This document shows, in pieces, positions 47,488 to 59,628 of a DNA stretch of 64,000 nucleotides. The position numbers and the translations under genes were made by a program. The stretch is from Termitomyces sp. T153. Its lineage: Eukaryota; Basidiomycota; Agaricomycetes; Agaricales; Lyophyllaceae. The stretch lies in assembly GCA_018296165.2 (NCBI GenBank), contig JACKQL020000094.1, positions 62,001 to 126,000 of the forward strand, in the 5' to 3' direction. Each line of letters begins with the position of its first letter. The stretch's first letter is position 1. The notes under the pieces were generated by a model. The model was given only the letters and a program-made list of their open reading frames with translations. It was not told the DNA's origin and searched no databases.

Positions 47488-47887
47488 TTTCAATTGCATA
47501 TTTGAATAGCTTAGACATCTTTGCAGCCGATGTCGATGAGCCCCTATTACGCGACTTACAGTCAAGGTCTATTGATAAGAATAGAATTGAAACGGAAGCA
47601 TAATGCAAGTCCCAAGCCCAACTCCGGTCCAAAATAAAGTACGTAGGTAATGTATAGTAAGGGGTCCATTGAGCCCGTTCGCCCAAGAGAAAGGAAAGAA
47701 AGAACTAATTCCCAGAAAAGGGCAAGTCCAATTAAGAGAAAAAAAAAGTCCAGAAGAAAGTAAGTCCAAGTCTGATCTTCGACATCCAAATGTAGATGAC
47801 GTCGTTTTCTTCGTCCACTCCGCGTCGTGGCCAGCGACCGGAGGCAACCTTGCACTCAACTCCCTTAGAAACCTATATATCCATCCC
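47488..47887. other. Spacer between VPS11 and the tandem array
   Basis: 400 bp downstream of VPS11. Short ORFs on both strands without domains. Purine-rich around 47680-47770. Nothing else seen. Confidence 0.45.
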
Positions 47888-49510
47888 TGAGGATCCCCGA
47901 TCGTCCTCACGAGCATCTTCTTGAGCCCCTCCCCTGACCTAGCTATGGAAAAAAGAAATGAAAACAAGTCAGTAAAACGAACCCGGTCCTAGCCGACCCT
48001 GTCGGTGTCTTGACAATGTGTTGGGTCTTGATCCTCTCCCCCCGTAACCTGGCTGACAGAAAAAAGGGGAAAACGAATCAGCAAAGACGACTCTATAACG
48101 ATTACTCACTTCGCGTGCCCAAAAAACGCCTTCCACACCGCAGCTGCCCCTAGTCAAGTAATTCAGATGTTCTGGGACGGAAAGAGAGGAAGGAAGCCGA
48201 ACGAGACTGGATTGTTATTCTGTCCTCTCTTATTAGTCCCAGATCCTCGGCCGTCCTCATGCACGTCTTGACACTTGAGTTCCCTCCCCCGACCTAACTA
48301 TTGCGAGAAAAAGGGGAAAACAATCAGCAAAGACAACAACGTAACGATCACTCACTTTGAACGTTCACTCCCAAACTCCCTCCCTCCCTCGGCGCCCGGC
48401 CTCCACGCCGCGGCTGCCCCTGAGGATGAGATAATTCAGCTCTGTTCGAATAGGAAAGGAAATGGAACGATACAGCTTCGAAGCCTAACGTCCTCCATTC
48501 GTGGTCCAGTCGTCCTCACAGGTGTCTTGAGTGTCCCCCTCCCAGCCTAACTATTGAGAGAAAATGGAGGGAAAATGATCAGCAAAGACGACTCCGGAAC
48601 GATCACTTACTTTGATGCTCCAAACACCCTTCGTTGGCACCCGGCCTCCACGCCGCGGCTGTCCCTCAGGGTGAGATGATTCAGCTCTGCTCAAGTAGGA
48701 ATAGAAATGGAACGATGACAGATTCAGAGTTCATCATTCTCCATCCATGGCCCCAGGTCGTCCTCATCGGCTGTCTTGAGTCTTGAGTCCCCTTCCCAGA
48801 CCTAGCTATTGAGGTAGAAAAGGGGGGAAACAATGAGCAAAGACAACTCCCTGACGATCACTCACTTCGGCGCTCCCAAACACCCTCCCGTTGGCACCCG
48901 GCCTCTGCGCCGCAGTTACCCCTCTGGCGAGAGGCTCAGTTCTATTCAAATAGAGACGGAAATGGAACGATACAGCTTCAAGGCCTTCTATCATCCATCC
49001 CCGACCCTAGGTCGTCCTCATCGGTGTCTTGAGTCTTGTGTCCCCTCCCCAGACCTAGCTATTAAGGTAGAAAAGGGGGGAAACGATCAGCAAAGACGAC
49101 TTCCTGACGATCACTCACTTTGACGCTGCCATACACGCTCCGTTGGCACCCGGCCTCCGCGCCGCGGCTGCCCCTAAGGCAAGATGGTTCAGTTCCGTTC
49201 AACTAGAGGAGGAATAGAAATGGAACTATACTATATAGCTCTAAAGCCCTTGATCATCCGCCATCTCTGGTCCCCGGTGGTCGCCATCGGCATCTTCAGT
49301 CTTGAGCCCCTCCCCCGGAACCTAGCTAGCAGAAAAGAGGGGAAACCGAATCAGCAAAGACGACTCAATGACGACCACGCACCACATGCTCCTAAGATAA
49401 CACCCTCCATTGGCACCCAGCATCCACGCCACGGCTGCCCCTAATGCGAGATGGTTCAGTTCTGTTCAGAAAGGCGCATAGAATTGGAACGATACTGCAT
49501 CTCATATTCT
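47888..49510 (-). repeat. Tandem array of about 250-bp units, each with an intron-like module
   Basis: Six full units and one partial. On the plus strand each contains, in order: CGTCCTCATCGG-TGTCTTGAG; a C-rich run; CCTAGCTATTGAG; AAAAGGGGGGAAA; GATCAGCAAAGACGAC; GATCACTCACTTTG; TTGGCACCCGGCCTCC-CGCCG; GGCTGCCCCT; GATTCAGTTCTGTTC; and GGAACGATACAGC. The GATCACTCAC landmark lies near 48106, 48352, 48608, 48863, 49116 and (diverged) 49379, a period of 246-263 bp. Read on the minus strand, each unit has GTGAGTGATCGT (donor-like), GCTGAT (branch-like), a long C/T tract and CAATAG or CTAG (acceptor-like), enclosing about 58 nt, with about 195 nt between modules. The between-module parts share acidic text of the type TQDTDEDD but change frame between units, so coding is doubtful. 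Confidence 0.85.
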
Positions 49511-49738
49511 CTCTGATCCATTCATCGTCTTGCTGAGCTTGAGGGAGGGGACGATCGAATGCGGAGGAGGGGGAGGGGGGTCGTTGAGGCGTCCGTTGTA
49601 CAAAGATCTGAATAGTTCGTGAAACATGTGCCTGGGTTCCCCATGAAAACCCGCTGAAAAGAGCGACTCACTTTCAGGTCCAGGAAAGGGCGCTTGGGTA
49701 TACATTGTGGTGATTCTCGCCAGCGAGGTCACCATCCT

Positions 49739-50344
49739 TCACTCATCATCCGAATCATGGTCAACCTCCTCCACCACTATCCAGGCATTCCCCCATCGCA
49801 CTGGGACCTGCTCTTCCTTCACAGCCTCTACCTCATGAATCTCGAAAGAAATTGACGTCGAGCGGTCCACGAACATCATTCCCAGACCCTCGACCAGTTC
49901 TTCCGGCGAGATGATTTTGTAAATCTTACGCCTCCTGCGAATGCACTCGCCCTCTCGCCGACCGATTGCCAGGACTCTTTTTAAGGGGCAGACGACATTA
50001 AAGCTGATTTGATAATCGCTACTGCCATGGTCATCTGGAGACTCAGGCGGAGTGGCTTCGCGATCTGGTGTGTTTGCGACAGTCCATGGGAGGTCGTTTG
50101 AGGAAGAGGAGACGTAAGATGATGATGGCGACCAGAAGCCGCATGCTGGGAGTCGTTCCGGAAGGGAATATCTGCAGCTGTCGTTTGGATCCCGCTGGTA
50201 TCCGTGGATACAGTTGCTCGAGCTTTCGTTTCTCGAGTTAGGAAAAATAGGGGCTGCGGGGACGACGACGGGGTCGTACCCAGCAGGGAGGCGAGCTTGC
50301 TGATGCTTGGAAGGAAAGAAGCACTTGAGAAGAGAACGCCACAT
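49739..50344 (-). CDS. Hypothetical protein, single exon, about 200 residues
   Basis: Not recognised. Start MWRSLLKCFFPSKHQQ at 50344 (the frame is open further upstream, but only with non-ATG codons). The middle is Ser/Pro-rich (SSSYVSSSSNDLPW, REATPPESPDDH). The second half is more ordered: YQISFNVVCPLKRVLAIGRREGECIRRRRKIYKIISPEELVEGLGMMFVDRSTSISFEIHEVEAV, then RWGNAWIVVEEVDHDSDDE to the stop at 49739. A possible AT-rich TATTTATAA lies about 100 bp upstream. The tandem array lies immediately downstream on the same strand, so its transcript could run into the array (inference). Confidence 0.6.
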   Translation of the reverse strand: MWRSLLKCFFPSKHQQARLPAGYDPVVVPAAPIFPNSRNESSSNCIHGYQRDPNDSCRYSLPERLPACGFWSPSSSYVSSSSNDLPWTVANTPDREATPPESPDDHGSSDYQISFNVVCPLKRVLAIGRREGECIRRRRKIYKIISPEELVEGLGMMFVDRSTSISFEIHEVEAVKEEQVPVRWGNAWIVVEEVDHDSDDE

Positions 50345-51768
50345 GTCGTTTTGTTTCAAGTAGAAAAATAGGTTGTACAAGTTGTGGTAGAGTAGCTCGA
50401 TGGGGGGGTGCAAGAAATGTAATTGACGAATCCGGGACGCGTCGTGCCAGATTATAAATAGCGTGACCGCGTTATGAAACCAACTGCATGTGAGAACGTC
50501 ACTCTGGCTATTAGGAGTGAATGACTATGTATGGTGGGCACCGCCACTACCAATTTATAATCGATCCTTACTTATGTTTTCGGTGTTGAATATCTAGATC
50601 CAAATTTCGTCGAGATGTGCACCAATCTCGTTCAGACTAAGATCCAACCTGTGAGGAATAACTCTGTCTGTCACACAGGTTGTTGAGTACGAGCACAGCC
50701 TCGGGTTTATCGGCGGCGAGATGACTATGACGATCGTACGCATTGTTACAAATATGTGGCGCATGAGATTAACAGTATGGAGCAAAGATGAGGGGAAGGA
50801 TTCGAGACCCGCCGCGTGTTTTTCGTCCTTGCATTCCCTAGGTTTGCCTATGAACCTTATTTTCGCTGATACTCAGAGGTATGTTGACCGGCTGAGATAA
50901 GCTGTGGCGGACGTCCGTATGTGTACAGTATACTTTGATTCAGCGATGAACAATAGGCTTGGCTACTAGTATTACATACTAAACCAGAAAAACCGGAGTT
51001 GAAGAGCATGTCTGAGTCAGTCTAAGAGCACTCGACTTGCAATAGATAGCATTGAAGGGATTCAGGGACACATTGATTGCCCCGAGGCATGATCAGCCCA
51101 TAATAGCGCCACGACAGGGGTCAGAGAAGCACGATTCGGTCATGCCAGGTTTTATAAGAAAGCCACTGTTGGCAAACGCAGGGGGAAACTGCAGTAGATT
51201 TGCAGTAATGAGTACACAGCGTGTAGCTATTTTCCATGTATCATTGCCGAGCGTTGCAAGGGACCCTGTGGGTTCCTTCGCTTGAAGTTGACTTGCGTGG
51301 GGTCCATGGTGAGCTGCAGGGCTGATGGGCCAAGCAGCCTCCCTGACCCCTTACCAGAGTCGAGTCCTTGCCAGGGGCGTCGAACATGCAGGTTTATTCC
51401 GTTCCCACTCCGTTACTTTTTCAACGCCTCGATGTCCCCTTCTCCTCTCGACGCCCACTGCTCAGGAGAGTGGTGAGTGGGGCGTAAAGAGCGTCGGGTC
51501 TAGGCCCTGAGACTCGAGCTGGTGGCAATGTCGAGCGAGGCTCACCACACCTGCTTACTCTGCCTACGCAGCTCCTTTTCTCGGATCATCCTCGTATCTT
51601 GGATGTTCCGAGAATACTTAAGTATAGCCTCTTAAGTTCGAGAAACCAAACCTGTGTTATGCATGACAGGTGGTACGTGTATTTTGCTCAAAATAGGAAA
51701 CTTTTCAAGCATATGTGCAATCGATCACAAGTTCTTGAAGTCGAAGGAGGATAAACGTGTGAAAGTGA
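50345..51768. other. Gene-poor stretch upstream of BiP
   Basis: About 1.4 kb without a convincing gene on either strand. Several 60-80 codon ORFs exist but lack domain similarity or splice-supported extensions. The distal BiP promoter may lie here. Confidence 0.45.
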
Positions 51769-51830
51769 GCACGTGACCCGCCACGTCTACTGACACGTCA
51801 ACGTTTTTTGAAGATCAAATAAATAGCAAA
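51769..51830 (+). promoter_or_regulatory. BiP promoter: cluster of ACGT-core (UPR-element-like) sites and AT-rich core
   Basis: Within 32 bp lie CACGTGAC (51769-51776), CCACGTC (51780-51786) and TGACACGTCA (51790-51799), all with an ACGT core as bound by bZIP factors of the Hac1/XBP1 kind. An AAATAAATAG stretch at about 51816-51825 lies about 50 bp before the ATG and may serve as TATA. BiP genes are induced by the unfolded protein response; assignment of these sites is inference. Confidence 0.5.
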
Positions 51831-51872
51831 CGGTTCACCCATTGACTTTTTGCTAAACTACACTCGCCCACC

Positions 51873-54379
<2,507 letters not shown>

Positions 54380-55343
54380 TTTATTTGGACAGAGAAGTAT
54401 TGGGTTATGTGGTCGCATGGGCCGTCTTCGATGAGGGGAGAGCGTGTTTCACGCCTCGATGCATTACATGCCATTATGCCCTACGATTCCCATGGAGGGG
54501 TGTTTTAGTAGAGAGTGGTAGCATGAAAAGGAATATTTTCGTTTTCACTGTATTGTATTACACATTAGTTAGAAGGTTACTTTTCCTTTCAGTTCGTGTG
54601 ATTAATCCTTAGGGACCCGTGAGGTCCAGATATGCGTACTTGCTTGGTACGGCCTAGAGGCACGACGCACGATAGTCATGACTGTATAAAGTCACTTTCT
54701 CGTCTGGGAGTTCATCAAATTGGTCAATGATTCAATAGTCAGCCTCAAGGACGCTCTCAGAAATCTAACTAGCATCCGGGTGTTTAGTGTTCCAATTGTT
54801 GTTGTCAGTCATCCATCAACCCCAGTGAAAACCGGGTTCTAATAGGATTGGAATATATCGTGGATGACCTGGGATGATCAGAAACTGTTATATTATATGT
54901 AATGTCTTGACCTTTTTCCGTGTGAGTTTTTGTTTTTTTTCGTAGTACCCTTCGCGTCTGTTTTCCTCTATTTACCCTGCTCTAAAACAGGCACCCAGGC
55001 CTGCACTTCTGGCAGTTTTCACAGGTCAGGTTGACTTCTTTTGAGAGCAAACAGTATCGAACAGGTAAGCTGATTATTTGCAAGACAGCAACGAGCGCAA
55101 TACTAAATTTTTGTTAAGGGTTCAAAAGACATGTATTGACACAATTGACACAGAAAAGACTGGCTATGACGATAGACAATGGGGATAGCAAGAGTAGAGG
55201 TAATACAATATAAGGCACATGAAAAAACACATTCAGATACAGATGTATGGTATGGTGTAATGGTATGTCACAAACGGGATAAAGAGTGGCTTTATCAAGG
55301 GCGGCTGCGACGTGAAAAACGACACGTGATGACACCGATAACT
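54380..55343. other. Convergent intergenic region
   Basis: 964 bp between BiP (plus) and NAA30 (minus), both ending here. AT-rich with T runs. No gene, repeat or RNA gene recognised. Confidence 0.5.
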
Positions 55344-56241
55344 TCAGCGAGAAGAGACTGCATCTTCGTCTTCTTCGTCAGAGTATGCTGAAACACGAAT
55401 GGCACGGTATTGCGTTTGGCTGCGCGAGGATAAGGAAGATGACATCGAAGGAGAAGAGCCACTGGTATCCGAACTATCATCGGAGTATGACCTGGGTACT
55501 GCCAACACTAGTCGGAAAGCGTCCTTCCCGTTCAGATAGAACCGATAGAGGCGTTTTTCACGAATGAATCCAAGAGACTCGTAGAGCGAAAGCGCCGCAT
55601 GATTATCGTACTCTGTTTCGAGAACAATCTGATGAAAGATGTAAAATATCAGACTGAGCTCTGAATGACGGATAAAGGCTGAGACAAACCTCATCGACGC
55701 CATCTTCTTTCATTGCTTCGATTGATTTACGAACAAGAGAGCTAGCTAGAGAATAGAAGGGAGAAAAACAGATTCCGCACCAAAGGTAAGTATCCAATCA
55801 TCTAAGACATCCGTGAGGATACGAAAGAGGGCGGGAGGGGTAACGAACCTATACCACGTTTTCGCCAGTTCTTGTTCACACTTAACATGGCTATGTACCC
55901 TCGATTCGTTGAATCCTTGTGCATGGATTGCTTACACACAATCACGCCTATCGGAACCTGATCACCGGAGTTGCTCGAGTAGGCCTGGACAACTGTCAGT
56001 AAATCAAGAAAATACTCAGTGAGAAAAACACTCACGAGGAAGGAGAGGTGTGGCCTGGATATCGATATCGTCGAGCATTAATGGCTATCCATGGTCGTGA
56101 CAAGTGATGGACTCACCAGTGATGGAGGAAGTAACGGAAAGTATAGATGACATAAGGCTCGCTGAGCTCGCTCTGTACGAGGTCCATGACATGCGGCAGA
56201 TCGGATTCCCCAAGATATTTACGATACTGTATATCAGACAT
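55344..56241 (-). CDS. NAA30: N-alpha-acetyltransferase, NatC catalytic subunit (Naa30/Mak3)
   Basis: Acetylates N-termini beginning Met-hydrophobic. Start [42 protein letters not shown] at 56241; SEPYSIYTYRYF is the typical Naa30 substrate loop. Next exons: [38 protein letters not shown] (acetyl-CoA pyrophosphate loop, R-x-x-G-x-G/A type), [60 protein letters not shown] Ser-rich tail not found in yeast Mak3 follows ([20 protein letters not shown]), ending acidic at [10 protein letters not shown] (stop 55344). GNAT fold complete. The LTR element begins about 270 bp upstream of this start. Confidence 0.92.
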
Positions 56242-56509
56242 GAGAAAACAGAGTTCGTGGGTAGGAAGGTGGTGGTAAAGGAACAAGCCCTTGTGACGTG
56301 GACCTCTCAAGTGACAAAATTCACTCATGTGATCACCTCAATTTTTTTTTTGTGGTTCTATCAACGACAAGGCGTATCTACAAAGTTAGTTCAAGTAGCC
56401 AGAAAGTAATGGTTTCGCAGTGGAAAAAGCATTACATATACGTTTGTATAGATTTAGCAGTCTTATGTTCTGTGAGTGTCAACCCACCATGTTGGAAACT
56501 GAACCCGTG

Positions 56510-56867
56510 TGTGACGGAATCGTGACCCGCCTCTCACCTCCACCGACTCGAGACAGCTCTACCCTTCGTCACGACTAATTCCAAAACTACTAATCTACCA
56601 TCTACCGACGGTAACCCCGTCTCGACCGGCAGAATGTATTAAAAGTATTTTACATTACTCACCTCTCATTACTCTACTTACAATTTTCAGTCTATTCTTA
56701 TAACGATCGACTTATTTTCTGATCTACTTTAATCCGTAGCTATGGTATATAAAGAGTTCTTTGTACACCCTAGCTACAAGAGAAATTCGAGCACTTATCA
56801 CAGTCTCTCGAGTGAACTCTAGATTATTTTTCGTGTGACTTAACCGTTAAACTACGCTTGCGTCACA
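56510..56867 (+). repeat. 5' LTR of a Gypsy-type element
   Basis: About 358 bp bounded by TGTGACG (56510-56516) and its inverted complement CGTCACA (56861-56867), the usual TG...CA LTR ends. Inside is a TATATAAAG box (56746-56754). The gag reading frame starts 160 bp downstream. I could not identify a tRNA primer site with confidence; the sequence after the LTR does not begin TGG. Confidence 0.72.
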
Positions 56868-57027
56868 TATTTTTGACTTAACAAGTCGCTCTATTCACTA
56901 AAACTCTTGCTTTAAATCGCCTCGCTCTGGTTACTCTTGGTCTGATCAACCGGGACTCCTCCGACTTGGCGACAAAACTCGAAAAATTTTCTTACACTAT
57001 ACACAAAAACTTCGGACACTTGTCGAA

Positions 57028-59628
57028 ATGGTTACTACTCGCTCAACCGCGAAAAACCTTGACAATACCGACGGCGACACAGGTACGCAGCCAATTGTTA
57101 TTGCTCAGAACACTGCTACTCGTGATCCCAGCCCACAGCCCAGTAGTCGGCCAAATTCGCCCGGCTCGGATGGTACACCACGCTCGTACAGAGATGCGGT
57201 GCTAAGTTCGAGGCCCGATTCCCCTGCCGTGCAGCATGGTGGTGACTCCGCTATAGACGGGTCGTTGACTGAGATTCAGTCGGAAAGGGATAGCAGTGCT
57301 GACCTTTCGAAAATGTTTAGTATGGACCCCGTGGAAGAGGATGGGGGTCCATGGACAACTGTCGGCTCTCGCCGTAACCGAAGCAGGGACTCGGACAGAG
57401 GTCGCCATGGTCGGGCGAACAGTAGCGTAGCTGAGGCGGACGGGGGTCGTACTGCTAGCAGTCCAGTAAATAGAGTACTGCGGCTGGACCAGGAAATTGC
57501 AGTGGCCTTAGCGAGAGAAGCTATGACAAGAAAAGAGAAAGACCTTTTTGACAGGCGCACGAACGCCGTGTCCGTTGGCCACAACGAATCGGGCTCTAAG
57601 GGTAAGGGCCTAGATCCCAGGAACTGGGGGGAAGTCGGCATCCCGGAGGAGGAACTGAACGTCTGGAAGCAACAAGAGAAGTTGCGAAAGTACGAAAGGA
57701 CCTCGGGTATAAAAGACCTGGAGGGCGGGTTGACAGCTCCGTCAGCAAAACGGGAGGATCTCCAGCAGGAAGAACATACCCCGAGCCGAAGAACAGACCC
57801 CGACGTCAAGGAAGGGAGTCGCATGGCAGCTACAGCCATTGGCCGTGTAGCGAGGGCCATTGATGGTAAAGCGTCTCCACGAAACAAGAAAGAGATGTCT
57901 CCTGAGGTGATGCCCTCAGCACAGGTGGCGGCAGGCAGCTACTTAGGTACTGTACTCCAAGGGGCATCCAAGATGTTGGAAGACAGTGACACTGAGGGGT
58001 CGGACACTGGGACCCTAAGTGACTCTGATGGTGGCGATCCGGACCCTGGGAGGATAATCGTCAGAGAAACAAGTAAGAAAAAGAGACAGCGTACTCTGAT
58101 TAAGCCCATATCCCCGAGAGAGTACAACGGGGTGGCTGATGTGCGAGCCTATTACCGGTTCGTGATGGAAGGCACCGATTATGTGCGTACTGGGAGAGTG
58201 GAATGTAAGCGCCGGGTGTTTGTCCTGTCAAGGTTCCTGAAGGGGCGGGCCTATGATTTTTACACGCAGAAGATAGCTGTAAACCCCTACAGTTGGGACT
58301 TACAAGAGTTCTTTGAAGAAATGTTTGACTACTGTTTCCCGATAAACTATCGGATGGAACAACGGGATAAGCTACGACGCTCGTTCCAGCATGGGAAGTC
58401 GGTCATGGACTACTGTCATGAGCTGGAGGAGTTGTACAATATGATTGGACTCTTTGATGAGCAGGAGAAAGTCGTGAAACTATGGAATGGCTTATGAAAC
58501 AGCATTCAGAGTGGGCTTTGGCGAGATGGGCTACATCCTGAGGTGTCTTCATGGGTTGATGTACGTCGCACGGCAGAGCGGATTGAAATTGCAGAAGGGG
58601 TCGCAAGCCGACCTGATGGCAATGGAGGTCTGAGGAAGCGGGATAAGGGACGCCAGTGGAACTTTCGAGAAGCCATAGGAGGGCCAGCAGATGCAACACT
58701 GGACACAAAGAAGTCGGTCAGCAATGGTCAGCAACAAAACAAGACTGCGGCTACTCTCATGAAAGGTAATCCGTCACGGGGGAGACAACAGGAACAGCCT
58801 TCAAGGAGGCCAGTGAAGCAACTGAGCAGCAAGGAACGCGATGAACACCGTGCTCAGAACAGATGTTTCAAATGTCACATCATAGGCCATCTGGCGTGAA
58901 ATTGCCCGGATGGAAATTCAGTGAGAAATGGGAAGAACAGACCACCAGGGATTACAAGTCATAGCATTGAAATTGACTTTGGGATAACTGAGTCCTTTCG
59001 AGAACAGTCCGAGGCTGTAGGGACCACGGACTCAATACAGGTGTCGGTGATGCGCTGGGAAATAGACACCTCGGTGGCATTGAGGCCGTGTATTGGGGAC
59101 TTCGCAGTCCAACGGGCAATGGAGGTACTAGAGCAAATGGCACCCTACCCTGATTTGGAAATGCTGGAACCAGGGGAGGGACTGGAATTCTCAGTGCGGG
59201 AGATTAATGGGGGCCATAACATGATCATCGACTACAAACAACGAAATGATCAGTCTCCATTCATTGATGGGGAAATAATAGACACTCACCTACTGAACAA
59301 TCCGGAGCTAAACCTCCCCTTGTGGTGGGCAGAATGCTGAATGTTCCGTCTGGGTAGGCTAGTAAGTGAAGTTAATCTGACAAAGTGGAAGTTGGCCCCA
59401 TGTATGGGGAATGTACTGGCATTAGGCATGGAAGCAACCATAAGAGAAGGTAGACATACCTACCCGGCAAACAAGGATGGATTCAAGGGGATTGATTGGG
59501 TTGTAGAGCCCAGGGGACAGGACTTCCTGATATCTGGGGCTAAGGATGGGAGGTCAGTAAAGGTCAAGAAGAGACACTTACTAGATCCGGTGATTGCCAG
59601 GACAAGTCAGATGTCAGAGCTTTCCTAG
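57028..59628 (+). pseudogene. Gag and gag-adjacent region, broken by TGA codons
   Basis: Starts MVTTRSTAKNLDNTDG at 57028. A long charged, Ser-rich region leads to the capsid-like retrotransposon gag domain (AYYRFVMEGTDYVRTGRV, VLSRFLKGRAYDFYTQKI, LQEFFEEMFDYCFP). The frame stops at TGA 58495-58497, then continues NSIQSGLWRDGLHPEVSSW. A zinc knuckle follows (RCFKCHIIGHLA, stop, NCPDG), interrupted by a second TGA (58897-58899). A further segment (LNNPELNLPLWWAEC) is ended by a third TGA at 59338-59340 and continues to a stop at 59628. All three are TGA where the frame carries on unchanged, as expected from C-to-T change in CGA. Confidence 0.78.

Noticed and set aside
47888..49510. CRISPR-like or rDNA-spacer repeat
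   Set aside because: The units are contiguous and about 250 bp, without spacer/repeat alternation, in a eukaryote, and contain no rRNA sequence.
50594..50785. Small hydrophobic minus-strand ORF as a secreted peptide
   Set aside because: The hydrophobic stretch is short and imperfect, with no cleavage-site pattern, no splice extension and no family similarity.
50790..50830. GGATTCGAGACC, resembling a tRNA T-loop
   Set aside because: No matching acceptor stem, D-arm or anticodon arm around it.
51052..51510. Overlapping plus-strand ORFs upstream of BiP
   Set aside because: No domain, poor start context and no supporting splice sites; treated as chance ORFs.
57276..57887. 203-codon minus-strand ORF
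   Set aside because: Antisense of the retroelement gag region, no domain.
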